Below the pieces are notes generated by a model. That model saw only the letters and a list, made by a program, of their open reading frames with translations, had not been told where the DNA came from and ran no database searches. 64,000 nt of DNA. It comes from Mesobacillus harenae. GTDB lineage: Bacteria; Bacillota; Bacilli; Bacillales; Cytobacillaceae. Where the stretch lies: NCBI RefSeq assembly GCF_013343715.1, contig NZ_JABUNR010000007.1, positions 1-64,000 on the forward strand, read 5' to 3'. Positions 53,434 to 62,908 of the stretch are shown here, one piece after another (the stretch's first letter is position 1; each line of letters opens with the position of its first letter). The position numbers were made by a program, and so were the translations under genes.

Positions 53434-55050
53434 TTAGTTCTGAACTAAATGATCCTTCAGCTGATCTCGGAGGGCCCTTTTTAAAAATTTACCGACAGAT
53501 GTCTTTGGAATTTCTTCCATAAATATAATATCGTCCGGCAGCCACCATTTTGCAAACTGGGGCGCAATGAAGTCCATAATTTCCTGTTTATCAACTTTAT
53601 CTTTATAAGGTGCTTTTAGAACTACGCAGGCAATTGGACGTTCCTGCCATTGGGCATGAGGGACAGCTACCACACTTGCCTCAAAAACTGCTTCATGTGC
53701 CATTAAAGCATTCTCAAGGTCCACAGACGAAATCCATTCTCCACCGCTTTTAATTAAGTCTTTCGTCCGGTCCACAAGCTTAATAACACCCTCTTCATCA
53801 ACGGTCGCGACGTCTCCTGTATAGAGCCAGCCATCCCGGAAGGCATCTTTTGAGCGCTCGTCATTATAATATTCATCAGCAATCCATGGACCTCTTAATA
53901 ACAGCTCTCCCATCTCATTGCCGTCCCATTTAATTTCTCCCTCCGCAGAGACGACCTTCATTTCGAGACCTGGAACAAGAAGGCCTTGCTTAGAGCGAAT
54001 ATCGAGCATATCTTCTTCATTAAGCGAGGTTTGGTAGCTTTTTAACCGGGATACAGTTGCTAACGGCGTTGTTTCAGTCATTCCATAAGCATGAAGGAAT
54101 GGGATTTTATACTTCGTTTCAAATGCCTTAATCATTCCACGCGGAGCCGCAGAACCACCACAGACGATTGCCCGTAAAGAGCTCGTATCGTAGCTGCCAT
54201 TTTCCAGTTCATTGAGAAGGCCCAGCCAGATAGTCGGTACCCCGGCTGTGAGCGTAACTTTCTCCTGTTCAATCAATTCAGCAATCAGCTTTGGTGTGAA
54301 CTGAGGACCAGGCAGTACCTGGGTAGTTCCGAACCATGTCGCTGCAAAGGGCATTCCCCAAGCATTCGCATGGAACATTGGTACAACAGGAAGGCAGACG
54401 TCTGATTCAGAAAGAGCTGTTGTGTCGACCATGCCCATCGCATAGCTATGAAGAACGATTCCACGATGTGAATAAACCACACCTTTTGGGTTTCCGGTTG
54501 TCGCTGATGTATAACACATTCCAGCAGGAGCATTCTCATCTATGTCTTTAACAAATTCGAATTCCGGATCCCCCTCAGACAACAACTGTTCATACGAATA
54601 GGCTGGAGTCAGACTTGTTTCGGGCAGCTCGTCTTTGTCAGTCATAATGATGAACGCTTTTATCGAGCTAAGGCTGTCTTTGACACGTTCCAAAAGAGGG
54701 AGCAGATCTTCATCAACGAAGAGAACCTTATCTTCAGCGTGATTAACAATGTAAGTAACATGCTCAGAAGCCAGCCTGATATTGATTGTATGAAGGACAG
54801 CCCCCATTCCTGGTGCTGCAAAATAGATCTCAAGATGGCGGTGATGATTCCAGGCAAATGTTCCAACCCTATCACCACGGTTTATACCTAGTTTTTCTAA
54901 AGCACTGGCGAGCCTGCGGGTGCGCTGGCCAATCTCCTTGTAGCTGAATCTTTGAACTCCGGATAATGTCCTTGAAATGACCTGTTTTTTCGGAAAAAAC
55001 TTTTCTGCTCTCTCTAGAAGTGATCCAACTGTTAAAGGTACGTTCATCAT
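53434..55050 (-). CDS. Long-chain fatty-acid-CoA ligase family protein (AMP-forming)
   Basis: This 538-residue adenylate-forming enzyme activates a carboxylic acid with ATP and CoA. The AMP-binding motif is YTSATTGNPKGVVYSHRG, with HAYGMTETTPLA and GWLYTGDVATVDEEGVI in the middle, and the C-terminal lysine motif PKTSVGKFLKRAL. This belongs to the medium/long-chain acyl-CoA synthetases. It is the third gene of an acyl-CoA dehydrogenase operon. YTSATTG replaces the usual YTSGTTG. Confidence 0.88.
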   Translation of the reverse strand: MMNVPLTVGSLLERAEKFFPKKQVISRTLSGVQRFSYKEIGQRTRRLASALEKLGINRGDRVGTFAWNHHRHLEIYFAAPGMGAVLHTINIRLASEHVTYIVNHAEDKVLFVDEDLLPLLERVKDSLSSIKAFIIMTDKDELPETSLTPAYSYEQLLSEGDPEFEFVKDIDENAPAGMCYTSATTGNPKGVVYSHRGIVLHSYAMGMVDTTALSESDVCLPVVPMFHANAWGMPFAATWFGTTQVLPGPQFTPKLIAELIEQEKVTLTAGVPTIWLGLLNELENGSYDTSSLRAIVCGGSAAPRGMIKAFETKYKIPFLHAYGMTETTPLATVSRLKSYQTSLNEEDMLDIRSKQGLLVPGLEMKVVSAEGEIKWDGNEMGELLLRGPWIADEYYNDERSKDAFRDGWLYTGDVATVDEEGVIKLVDRTKDLIKSGGEWISSVDLENALMAHEAVFEASVVAVPHAQWQERPIACVVLKAPYKDKVDKQEIMDFIAPQFAKWWLPDDIIFMEEIPKTSVGKFLKRALRDQLKDHLVQN

Positions 55051-55139
55051 AAGCGATTTCCCCTTTCAGAATTCATCTGCTTTAGTCCTGATAATCTTCT
55101 TTCGAATTTAGCTTCTTCTAGAACAGTCCTTCTCTACTG

Positions 55140-56711
55140 TTAGGATGTTGGGCCATGGGAGACCTGCTCTTCCATCTGTTTTCTTAACATGAACTTTTGG
55201 ATCTTTCCGCTAGCATTCCTTGGAAGTGCATCACAGAAAATATATCTCCTTGGCCGCTTGTAATTGGCAAGCTTGTCACTGGCTTTGCACCATTCATCCA
55301 GCTCAGATTCCGCAAGCGCTGCATCCTTTTTCACAACAAATGCTGTAACTGTTTCTCCCCAGCGGTCGTCAGGCTGGCCTACAATAGCTACGTCAAGGAC
55401 ACCCTTATGCTCATACAGAACATCCTCCACTTCACGTGGATAAATGTTCTCACCACCCGAAATTATCATGTCATCAACGCGATCTTTTACCCAGAGAAAT
55501 CCTTCATCATCCAAGTAGCCAATATCCCCCGAATGGTACCAGCCTTTATACAAGGCTTCCTTTGATGCTTCATCGCGATTATAATAGCCTTTCATCATAC
55601 AAGGCCCCTTAACGATTATTTCACCTGTTTCTCCGGAAGGCACAACATCTTCCGGTTCAGAAGGACCGTTTTCATTAGGCCTGACAATGCGGATCTCATG
55701 ATTCAGACAGGCCTGTCCGGCTGAGCCTGCTTTTGACAGCTGGTCATCCTCTGATAAAAATGTAATGGCTGGCCCCATTTCAGTCATCCCGTATGCTTGC
55801 ACAAGTTTTATTCCCAGCTTTTCATGGCAAGCCCGAACAAGCGCTGGTGCCATAGGTGCAGCACCATAAAGTCCAAGTTTTAATGTTTTTATATCATGAA
55901 GCTCCAAATCCTCCTGCAGCAGCATGTTCCACATCGTCGGCGCTGCAAAAAACTTCGTCACCTTCTCCTTTTCAATTAGCTCAAGCACTTTTTTAGGCTC
56001 GAAATGATGCAGGATTATATTGCTTGCCCCGACATGGACACGGGGCAAAAATGCGCAGTGCAGCTCAGCGCAATGGAACATTGGTGCCGTAACTAGTCCG
56101 CAGTCCGTTGCTTCCAGTCTTGTCGAACTGATAACAATTAAGCTTTGCTCAGCCATATCACGGTGCGTATGAAGGACCCCTTTAGGCCGTCCCGTAGTCC
56201 CGCTCGTGTACATAATTGCGTACAAATCATTTTCGTTCACTTCTGATTGAACCGCAGACTCATCTGCATCCGCCAATTTATCGTGGTAGCTCGCTGCATA
56301 TGCTGGAGCATCCTCATCAATAAACCAGAAGGCAATTTGCGGGAACCGTTTTTCAATGGAGGAAATGACTGGCTCGAGTGCCTTTTCAAACAAGACTACT
56401 TTAGGTCTGGCATCAGATAAAATATAGGATACTTCTTCTCCCATAAGCCTGAAGTTAATCGGATTAAACACTGCACCAATCTTTGCACAAGCAAAATAGG
56501 CGGTTCCCAGTTCTTCCGTATTAAACAGAAATGTCGACACGAGATCCCCTTTTTTCACGCCTTCTTTTAAAAGTGCATTTGCCAGCCTATCTACTTCTCT
56601 GCTCCATTCACTGTAGGTGTAGCGGACATTTTTTCTCACATCATAGAGGGCTTCCTTGTTCGGGTATTTCTTTACCGTTAAATCAAAGATTCTTCCAATA
56701 GTAGTTGCCAT
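55140..56711 (-). CDS. Fatty-acid-CoA ligase family protein (AMP-forming)
   Basis: This 523-residue paralogue of the next gene has MYTSGTTGRPKGVLHTHRD, QAYGMTEMGPA, GWYHSGDIGYLDDEGF and the C-terminal PRNASGKIQKFMLRK. The start ATG at 56711 follows GGGAGG with 7-base spacing. Two adjacent ligases probably activate acids of different chain length or structure for the acyl-CoA dehydrogenase encoded upstream. The specificity is unknown. Confidence 0.88.
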   Translation of the reverse strand: MATTIGRIFDLTVKKYPNKEALYDVRKNVRYTYSEWSREVDRLANALLKEGVKKGDLVSTFLFNTEELGTAYFACAKIGAVFNPINFRLMGEEVSYILSDARPKVVLFEKALEPVISSIEKRFPQIAFWFIDEDAPAYAASYHDKLADADESAVQSEVNENDLYAIMYTSGTTGRPKGVLHTHRDMAEQSLIVISSTRLEATDCGLVTAPMFHCAELHCAFLPRVHVGASNIILHHFEPKKVLELIEKEKVTKFFAAPTMWNMLLQEDLELHDIKTLKLGLYGAAPMAPALVRACHEKLGIKLVQAYGMTEMGPAITFLSEDDQLSKAGSAGQACLNHEIRIVRPNENGPSEPEDVVPSGETGEIIVKGPCMMKGYYNRDEASKEALYKGWYHSGDIGYLDDEGFLWVKDRVDDMIISGGENIYPREVEDVLYEHKGVLDVAIVGQPDDRWGETVTAFVVKKDAALAESELDEWCKASDKLANYKRPRRYIFCDALPRNASGKIQKFMLRKQMEEQVSHGPTS

Positions 56712-56783
56712 GTCTATTCCTCCCAAAGATTTTTAGAGAGTATGTCTGCGCCAAAGATGAACGAGTAAATATTTTCAAATATC

Positions 56784-57929
56784 CTAGAGTCCCAAGTTTT
56801 TTGCAATAATAGTTTTCATAATTTCATTTGTCCCTGCATAGATGCTTGCAACAGGGATATCCCGAAACCTTCTGGCAATCTCGTATTCTTCCATATAGCC
56901 GTAGCCCCCATGAAGTTGCATGCATTCTCCCGAAATTTTCTTGGCAATCTCGGTAAGCTTCCACTTGGCCATTGATACTTTAGTGACAACATTGATACCT
57001 GCGATATGTTCAGCAATCAGCTGGTCAAGGAAGGCCCTGCCCATTTCCACTTCTGTGGCCATTTCAGCAATTTTAAACTGTGTATTTTGAAACTGGCTCA
57101 CCGGCCGTCCGAATGCCTCCCTGCTTTTCACATACTCTATCGTCAGTTCGAGCATCACTTCGGAGGCAGTCTGGGCAGCAATTGCCACAAGCAGCCTCTC
57201 CTGCTGAAGCTTCTCCATTAAATATAGAAAGCCTTTCCCTTCCGATCCGATTAAATTTTCCTTTGGCACCCGGCAGTCTTCAAAAATCAGTTCGGCGGTA
57301 TCCTGGCAGTGCAACCCAACTTTATTAAGCTTTCGGCCTCTCGAAAATCCTGGAGAATCCCGTTCAATAACAAGCAGGCTGACTCCTTTATGTTTTGGGA
57401 CCGCTTTTGGGTCAGTTTTACAGGCCACTAAAATTAAATCTGCCTGAATTCCATTTGTGATAAACGTTTTCTGCCCATTTACAATATAATCGTCACCGTC
57501 AGAAAGAGCAGTCGTCTGAATACCCGCTAAATCAGATCCTGTTCCCGGCTCTGTCATAGCGATTGCTGTAACTAGTTCTCCAGTGGCACACTTAGGCAGC
57601 CAGCGCTTTTTTTGTTCTTCAGTTCCATACGAGTTAAGATACGGAACAACGATATCATTATGAAGTCCTAACCCTACCAAGCCGGAGCCGACTCGCTCAA
57701 GCTCTTCGTTAATAACAACCGAAAAGGCCCAATCCACTCCGCTTCCTCCATATTCTTCATCAATATCAGGACAAAGATATCCTTGTTCGCCCATTTTGAT
57801 CCAAAAGTCTCGTGGAACCATTCGGTCTTCTTCCCACTTGTCATAGAATGGATATGCTTCTTTCTCAAGAAACTTTCTCATTGATTTGCGAAATATTTCA
57901 TGTTCATCTGTTAAGTATGGGTGCCTCAT
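56784..57929 (-). CDS. Acyl-CoA dehydrogenase
   Basis: This 381-residue flavoenzyme introduces a trans-2 double bond into acyl-CoA, the first oxidation step of beta-oxidation. The FAD/substrate motifs AIAMTEPGTGSDLAGIQT and GFLYLMEKLQQERLLVA are present, as is QLHGGYGYMEEYEIARRFRD, with the catalytic Glu likely near the C-terminus in YAGTNEIM. It passes electrons to ETF. It is the first gene of the operon, with a cre-like site overlapping the region just upstream of AAAGGAG. Confidence 0.92.
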   Translation of the reverse strand: MRHPYLTDEHEIFRKSMRKFLEKEAYPFYDKWEEDRMVPRDFWIKMGEQGYLCPDIDEEYGGSGVDWAFSVVINEELERVGSGLVGLGLHNDIVVPYLNSYGTEEQKKRWLPKCATGELVTAIAMTEPGTGSDLAGIQTTALSDGDDYIVNGQKTFITNGIQADLILVACKTDPKAVPKHKGVSLLVIERDSPGFSRGRKLNKVGLHCQDTAELIFEDCRVPKENLIGSEGKGFLYLMEKLQQERLLVAIAAQTASEVMLELTIEYVKSREAFGRPVSQFQNTQFKIAEMATEVEMGRAFLDQLIAEHIAGINVVTKVSMAKWKLTEIAKKISGECMQLHGGYGYMEEYEIARRFRDIPVASIYAGTNEIMKTIIAKNLGL

Positions 57930-57942
57930 TATAGATTCTCCT

Positions 57943-57957
57943 TTGTAAACGCTTACT
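57943..57957 (-). promoter_or_regulatory. cre-like site at the start of the acyl-CoA dehydrogenase operon
   Basis: TTGTAAACGCTTACT on the plus strand matches 14 of 15 positions of WTGNNARCGNWWWCA. It ends 14 bases from the start codon, just upstream of AAAGGAG, so CcpA bound there would block transcription and thus impose glucose repression on fatty-acid oxidation. Confidence 0.6.
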
Positions 57958-58140
57958 TTTAAATGCGCTTATTCAGCTTTTGATTAAGCTGGCTTGTTAT
58001 GAGTATTCTTGCTGCCACTAGCAATACAGCTATCCCCTCTTTTTTCTATTCGTGAAATACCCCTGATTCCCCTCCTATTTTACTGAAAATTAAGTTATTT
58101 TTTTCTCGAATTACTCTGTAAAAAATTAGCTTGTTCAATA

Positions 58141-58181
58141 AAAAAGCAGCACAAACCGTGGTTAGTTTGTGCTGCCTTTTT
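58141..58181 (-). terminator. Rho-independent terminator after the EmrE-type exporter gene
   Basis: GCAGCACAAA and TTTGTGCTGC form a perfect 10-base-pair stem with A and T runs on both sides, so it can work on either strand. Confidence 0.9.
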
Positions 58182-58192
58182 GAGATTTCACA

Positions 58193-59170
58193 TTAAACAC
58201 TATACTCATTTGTCTTAACGATTTTAACAACTTGGGGTTTTTTTGAATAATAACTGTGCATGAACATGCCAAGAATGATAACGGAAAGTCCAATTGTTGC
58301 CAATCCGTTTGGCAAGGGACTTGAAAGCAGGAATACCTCTCCCATCATAACAAAAACAACCTGTGTAGATTGAGTGGCTTCAACTGATGCCAATTTCTCT
58401 TGATCATTTCTAACCCGGTCGGTTGCAATGAAAAATAATGTTGTTGCAATGACGCCCGAAGAAATAGCAACAATAAAGGACTGGAACAATTGGTTAGAGG
58501 TTGGAGCCCCTTCACGAAAAAAGCCATATAAACTGAGCATAAGCCAAAAGGGAAGACTGGCCAGTGTCATTCCCAGCACTCTTTGAAAAGTATCAAGCCT
58601 TCCCCCGCAAACCTCCATCATTTTTCGGTTCCCAAGCGGGTAGGCAAATGCAGCTATCGCAACAGGGAGCACCCCTACTGCAATTCCGCCCACCGTTAAG
58701 GAAGCTGCCTTTTGCCATTGGATTAAAATTACTCCAATAAAGATAATGGTAGAGAATAATAAGGCCCTTAACGGTATTTTTTGCCTTGCTTTAACTGGGC
58801 CAGCCTCGGTTTGAATCGTCACATAGAAGAGCGGTCCTAATAATGTTCCCGCTACTATAGTCATTTGCCAGCTTCCCGCCACGAGCCAGCCAGGTCCATA
58901 TGAAGCCGCATAGGTAATCGGCGCGTAAAACAGAACAAAGCCCATAAAGCTCCAGCCCAGCCATTTGAAAGGCCGACTCTTCATCTCTGTTAATAAAGCT
59001 TTTAAATTTTTCCGGAATACGACAATCAAAAGTAAGAAGGGTACCATAAATATAAATCTTAATGAAGCACTCCAGACCCAGCTTCCTCCTGATAGTTCCA
59101 TCGACCGATTTAAGATAAAAGTAACAGCAAAAAACATCGACGCCACGACACCAATTAAAATCTCTCGCAT
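58193..59170 (-). CDS. EmrE-type multidrug resistance efflux transporter family protein
   Basis: This 325-residue protein has ten hydrophobic segments in two EamA-like halves (about 1-150 and 155-310), the DMT-superfamily layout. The motif FILNRSMELSGGSWVWSASLRFIFMVPF at the N-terminus and AVLPVAIAAFAYPLGNRKMM at the middle resemble the EmrE/PF13536 group. Export of drugs or metabolites is inferred from the superfamily. It is monocistronic. Confidence 0.8.
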   Translation of the reverse strand: MREILIGVVASMFFAVTFILNRSMELSGGSWVWSASLRFIFMVPFLLLIVVFRKNLKALLTEMKSRPFKWLGWSFMGFVLFYAPITYAASYGPGWLVAGSWQMTIVAGTLLGPLFYVTIQTEAGPVKARQKIPLRALLFSTIIFIGVILIQWQKAASLTVGGIAVGVLPVAIAAFAYPLGNRKMMEVCGGRLDTFQRVLGMTLASLPFWLMLSLYGFFREGAPTSNQLFQSFIVAISSGVIATTLFFIATDRVRNDQEKLASVEATQSTQVVFVMMGEVFLLSSPLPNGLATIGLSVIILGMFMHSYYSKKPQVVKIVKTNEYSV

Positions 59171-59447
59171 ACCCGCCCCACTTTTCAGTTTAATATATTG
59201 TCCATTTAGATTACTATATTATACTTTACAGGCAGGGGGATGGCTACCATAAAATACCTGAAACAAGCCTTGCCCGTTAATGAAAATGTACACTTATTTC
59301 TCGTCCATCACACAAAAACAAAAGTGCAAGCGACTAGAACATTCCCGGCAAAAGTGCTATGGCGGGTCCGAATGAATGGCTGATTCGGATATCTCAAACT
59401 GATAATTGCTTAAGATATTGCGTAAGATTCCCATAACCTTTTAACAG
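59171..59447. other. Intergenic region with no gene
   Basis: No gene was found. A small hairpin TCCGAAT/ATTCGGA lies around 59368-59391, without a T run. Nothing else stands out. Confidence 0.4.
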
Positions 59448-59477
59448 CAAAAAAAACTGGCACGGATATACCAGTTT
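59448..59477 (-). terminator. Rho-independent terminator after the sortase gene
   Basis: On the minus strand AACTGG and CCAGTT pair around a short loop with partial inner pairing, followed by eight T. Confidence 0.75.
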
Positions 59478-59492
59478 TCTTGCGGTAAGTAT

Positions 59493-60071
59493 TTAAGGCA
59501 TTGGATAGGCATAGATCACGTAACGATCTGGTGCATCACCAATAAAGGTAAAGGGATAACAAGTCGATAGCACTAGCACTTCTTCTCCCATTTTCCGAAT
59601 GACTGTACGATCGTCAGCATCAACAATTTTTGCATCAGCCATTTTGTATTTAAAAGTACCATAGGGAAGCTCTACGATAAAAATATCATTGTTTTTCAGT
59701 TCGTTAAAACGGCGAAAAACAGTATCCCGGTGCCCGGACAGCAATATTTGCTCACCTTCACCTGGAAAGGCTGTCGATTTAAAGTGCCCAACTCCTTTTG
59801 CCAGCATTTCTTCATCGGTTCCCTCTATAATTGGAAGTTCATAATCAAGCTTCGGAATTTTTAAAATGCCAATGGTTTCATTAGGCTCTGGAGCAAAATC
59901 CGCCTTTTTAGGTTCCTTCGGCTCTTCTTCCTGCTGTATAACTAGCTGTTCCGCTTTTACGAGATTAAGTTCGGTGCCTTGCTGATAAAAGTATTCTTGG
60001 AACACACTTATCGCAAATAGCTGAAAGCCAGCTGCCATCATCAAATAACTGCTGAACTTACTCAAAGGCAA
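59493..60071 (-). CDS. srtD: Class D sortase
   Basis: This 192-residue membrane transpeptidase has an N-terminal anchor (about 6-25), then the sortase beta-barrel. Catalytic residues are visible: His114 in LSGHRDT, Cys171 in LSTCYPF and Arg183 in DRYVIY. These spacings and motifs fit class D (Bacillus YhcS-like). It cleaves LPxTA-type signals and links the protein to the cell wall. The substrate gene lies immediately upstream, 9 bases away. Confidence 0.92.
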   Translation of the reverse strand: MPLSKFSSYLMMAAGFQLFAISVFQEYFYQQGTELNLVKAEQLVIQQEEEPKEPKKADFAPEPNETIGILKIPKLDYELPIIEGTDEEMLAKGVGHFKSTAFPGEGEQILLSGHRDTVFRRFNELKNNDIFIVELPYGTFKYKMADAKIVDADDRTVIRKMGEEVLVLSTCYPFTFIGDAPDRYVIYAYPMP

Positions 60072-60080
60072 TCCCCCCGG

Positions 60081-61157
60081 TTAATCGTTAGTCCTGAAAC
60101 GGCCTACTATTTTTCCGGCAAAGCCAAGCAGTAGTGAACTAAGCCCTAACAGGCCAATTGTCCATGTGTTAGTTGCTGTGTCTGGAAGTCTTTCTCCTGA
60201 GGTATTGTTATTACCAGTGCCTGTTCCGGGTCCCGTATCTGTACCGGTGCCAACTTTACTATCATCCTCGGAATCCTGATTTGGATCTGGGTCTGTTCCC
60301 GAATCTGTCTCTGGATCTTTATCTGGATCTGTCTCTGGATCTTTATCTGGATCCGTCTCTGGATCTTTATCTGGATCTGGATCCGTTTCTGGGTCTGGAT
60401 TCGTTTCTGGGTCCGGATCCGTTTCTGGGTCCGGAGCTGGCTCGGTTTCCGGATCGGTTTCAGGCACAGTTTCTGTTGCAGGAACGGTCACTTCAACAGT
60501 TCCAGCTGTATCAGGAATTAAATTTTGATTAACTACAGCATCTGTAGAAAATGCCTGAAATGTATACACTCCATCATATGAAACGGGTGGTGAATCAAAG
60601 TTGATGGTTAAAGAAAAGTTATAGGCTCCATCTGATAGGAGTGAAAGAGACAATAGGTTGTTATAGCTCATATATACACTGTTGGAAGCAGAATCAATTT
60701 GTATATCATCGGCCCCAAAATCCCCTTTATCCCGAGCACCTAAATTTAATAAATCAATGATAGGAACATCATAGGAAGCTGTTAAGTTATTTTTAAAATC
60801 AGGTTCTCCTAGCATGGGTTTGAATTCCTCAGGAAGCTTATAAACTATGTAAGCATTATTCAATAAATCAATATTTACAGGAGCAGTCCCACTATAATTA
60901 AGGGTAAGGCTTTTGGTACTAGCCTCCACTTTGTCTGGAGTTGCTGTGATCGTCTCACTGCTAAATAGGCTTACACCCGCAAGTGCCAGGGTCTGTGATG
61001 TTTCCGTTGATGAAGTAGTCTCGGTGGTTAGACTTGTCGTTTCTGCGGATGTACTGATAGGAAGGATGACTAAAGCTGTAAGTGCTGCCAAAGAGGATGT
61101 ACGAAAAAATACTTTTGATTTTTTGACTGTTTTTTTACTATAGTTTAGATTTTTCAT
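60081..61157 (-). CDS. LPDTA-anchored cell-wall surface protein
   Basis: This 358-residue secreted protein has a signal peptide (hydrophobic residues about 20-35), a globular beta-rich domain (about 55-225), a long acidic stalk of Asp-Pro-Glu-Thr repeats (about 230-315, for example DPETDPDKDPETDPDKDPE), and a C-terminal sorting signal LPDTATNTWT with a hydrophobic stretch and a basic RFR tail. LPDTA is the class D motif, so the adjacent sortase should anchor it. The ATG at 61157 is preferred for the signal peptide; TTG at 61166 is closer to AAGGGGG. The ligand is unknown. Confidence 0.88.
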   Translation of the reverse strand: MKNLNYSKKTVKKSKVFFRTSSLAALTALVILPISTSAETTSLTTETTSSTETSQTLALAGVSLFSSETITATPDKVEASTKSLTLNYSGTAPVNIDLLNNAYIVYKLPEEFKPMLGEPDFKNNLTASYDVPIIDLLNLGARDKGDFGADDIQIDSASNSVYMSYNNLLSLSLLSDGAYNFSLTINFDSPPVSYDGVYTFQAFSTDAVVNQNLIPDTAGTVEVTVPATETVPETDPETEPAPDPETDPDPETNPDPETDPDPDKDPETDPDKDPETDPDKDPETDSGTDPDPNQDSEDDSKVGTGTDTGPGTGTGNNNTSGERLPDTATNTWTIGLLGLSSLLLGFAGKIVGRFRTND

Positions 61158-61332
61158 ATTTACCAATTTTCCCCCTTATTTGCTAATTTTTTCTATTCTA
61201 TAAAATAATAGTCGTATAATAGAAGATTAGCAAGTGATTAATTTGAAAATTAAATATATTTGCAATATTCGACAAAATTAAACAATCTATGTAAACTCTC
61301 ACTTTCCCCACTAAGTTAAAATTCTAAAGCCA

Positions 61333-61372
61333 AAAATAAAAGTGCAGGGAACAGCCCCTGCACTCTTTTGAG
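61333..61372 (-). terminator. Rho-independent terminator after the AbgT-family gene
   Basis: On the minus strand AGTGCAGGG and CCCTGCACT form a 9-base-pair stem, then TTTATTTTT. Confidence 0.88.
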
Positions 61373-61378
61373 ATATTC

Positions 61379-62908
61379 TTATTGGTTGTAATAAATTTGC
61401 GTACCAGGACCAATATCAATTCCGGTTAGCATCCAGATAATCAGCATGATTACCCATAGGATCGTAAAGGCAATCGAGTACGGAAGCATAGTCGAGATTA
61501 ATGTTCCAATACCGACCTTTTTATCGTACTTCTGAGCAAATGCAATGACAATTGCGAAGTAAGGCATTAACGGCGAAATAATGTTTGTTGTTGAGTCGGC
61601 AATTCGATAAATTAGCTGAGTGAATTCCGGGGTGTAACCGATATTCATCATCATCGGAACAAATACTGGGGCCATAATTGCCCATTTGGCCGAAGCACTG
61701 CCAATGAACAAGTTGATAACTCCAGCAACTAGGATAAACGTCAATATAAGTGGAATCCCCTTAAATCCAGTTGCTTCAAGGAACTCTGCTCCGTTAACAG
61801 CCAAAACAATTCCCAGTCTTGACTCACTGAAGTACGCCACGAATTGAGCTGCAACAAAAGCGAGAACAATATAAGATCCCATTGTCGCCATTGTGTCAGA
61901 TAGCTGATTGGCTACATCTTTATCATCTTTAATAGACTTTGTAATTTTTCCATATACTAATCCTGGTACAAAGAACATGATTAAGATTATAGGTACAAGT
62001 GTGTGAAAAAACGGAGAATCAATGATGCTTTCCTCTCCAGCACGCAATGGCCCCCAAGATGGAATAACCATAACTGCAATCGCAGCGATCGTTAACACAA
62101 AAGCGAGCAAAGCAGCGAAAAGACCCTTTTTCTCCTCAGGCTTAAGGTAATTAACCTCTTCTTCAACCTTGCCAGTATAGGTTCCAAGCCGCGGCTCGAC
62201 GATCTTGTCAGTAACAATAGTTCCGACAATAGTCAGCAAAAAGACTGAAGCAACCATAAAGTAATAGTTCATTGCATAGTTAATTCCTTCAGCGTACTCA
62301 GGATTTAACATAGCTGCAGCATCTTGGGTGATACCGCCAAGCAATGGGTCAAGCGATGTTAATAGTAGGTTTGCACTAAAGCCCCCAGAAACACCAGCGA
62401 AGGCTGCAGCAAGTCCAGCTAGTGGATGTCTTCCCAGCCCTGCAAATAAGACAGCACCAAGTGGAGTAAGAACCACGTATCCAGCATCAGCTGCCATGCT
62501 TGACATGATACCGCCAAATACCAAGGCAGCCGTAATTAACTGTTTAGGAACTGACGTTACTAAGCCTCGAAGTGCAGCGCTGATCAGTCCAGACCTCTCC
62601 GCAATTCCGATTCCTAGCATTGTTACAAGCACGGTGCCCAATGGAGCGAATCCAGTAAAGTTTGTTACAGCACTTTCAAATAAGTATAGAATCCCTTCTG
62701 AACTTAACAGGTTATTAACCTCAAGCATTTCCCCAGGATTAAGTGGATCTTCCACACTTACACCCATGCTTGAAAACAGGGCAGATAAAAGGATAACAAG
62801 CAATGAAAAGATTGCGAATAATGTAACAGGATGCGGTAATTTGTTACCAACCTGCTCAATTGTGTTAAGCGAACGTATAATTATTCCGTTCGTTTTTGGT
62901 TTTGACAA
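61379..62908 (-). CDS. AbgT family transporter
   Basis: This 509-residue membrane protein has about eleven helices. It shows AbgT-family motifs: GLGRHPLAGLAAAFAGVSGGFSANLL near residue 165 and a re-entrant loop SASAKWAIMAPVFVPMMMNIGYTPE near 400. The family transports p-aminobenzoyl-glutamate or exports sulfonamides, using a cation gradient. The TTG at 62908 is chosen because GGGAGG lies 9 bases upstream. The frame to 62929 begins inside that site. It is monocistronic. Confidence 0.88.
   Translation of the reverse strand: MSKPKTNGIIIRSLNTIEQVGNKLPHPVTLFAIFSLLVILLSALFSSMGVSVEDPLNPGEMLEVNNLLSSEGILYLFESAVTNFTGFAPLGTVLVTMLGIGIAERSGLISAALRGLVTSVPKQLITAALVFGGIMSSMAADAGYVVLTPLGAVLFAGLGRHPLAGLAAAFAGVSGGFSANLLLTSLDPLLGGITQDAAAMLNPEYAEGINYAMNYYFMVASVFLLTIVGTIVTDKIVEPRLGTYTGKVEEEVNYLKPEEKKGLFAALLAFVLTIAAIAVMVIPSWGPLRAGEESIIDSPFFHTLVPIILIMFFVPGLVYGKITKSIKDDKDVANQLSDTMATMGSYIVLAFVAAQFVAYFSESRLGIVLAVNGAEFLEATGFKGIPLILTFILVAGVINLFIGSASAKWAIMAPVFVPMMMNIGYTPEFTQLIYRIADSTTNIISPLMPYFAIVIAFAQKYDKKVGIGTLISTMLPYSIAFTILWVIMLIIWMLTGIDIGPGTQIYYNQ

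Noticed and set aside
60173-60532. A repeat-rich plus-strand frame (Leu/Asp/Pro)
   Set aside because: It is the complement of the Asp-Pro-Glu-Thr stalk of the surface protein. The repeats are those of the real gene.
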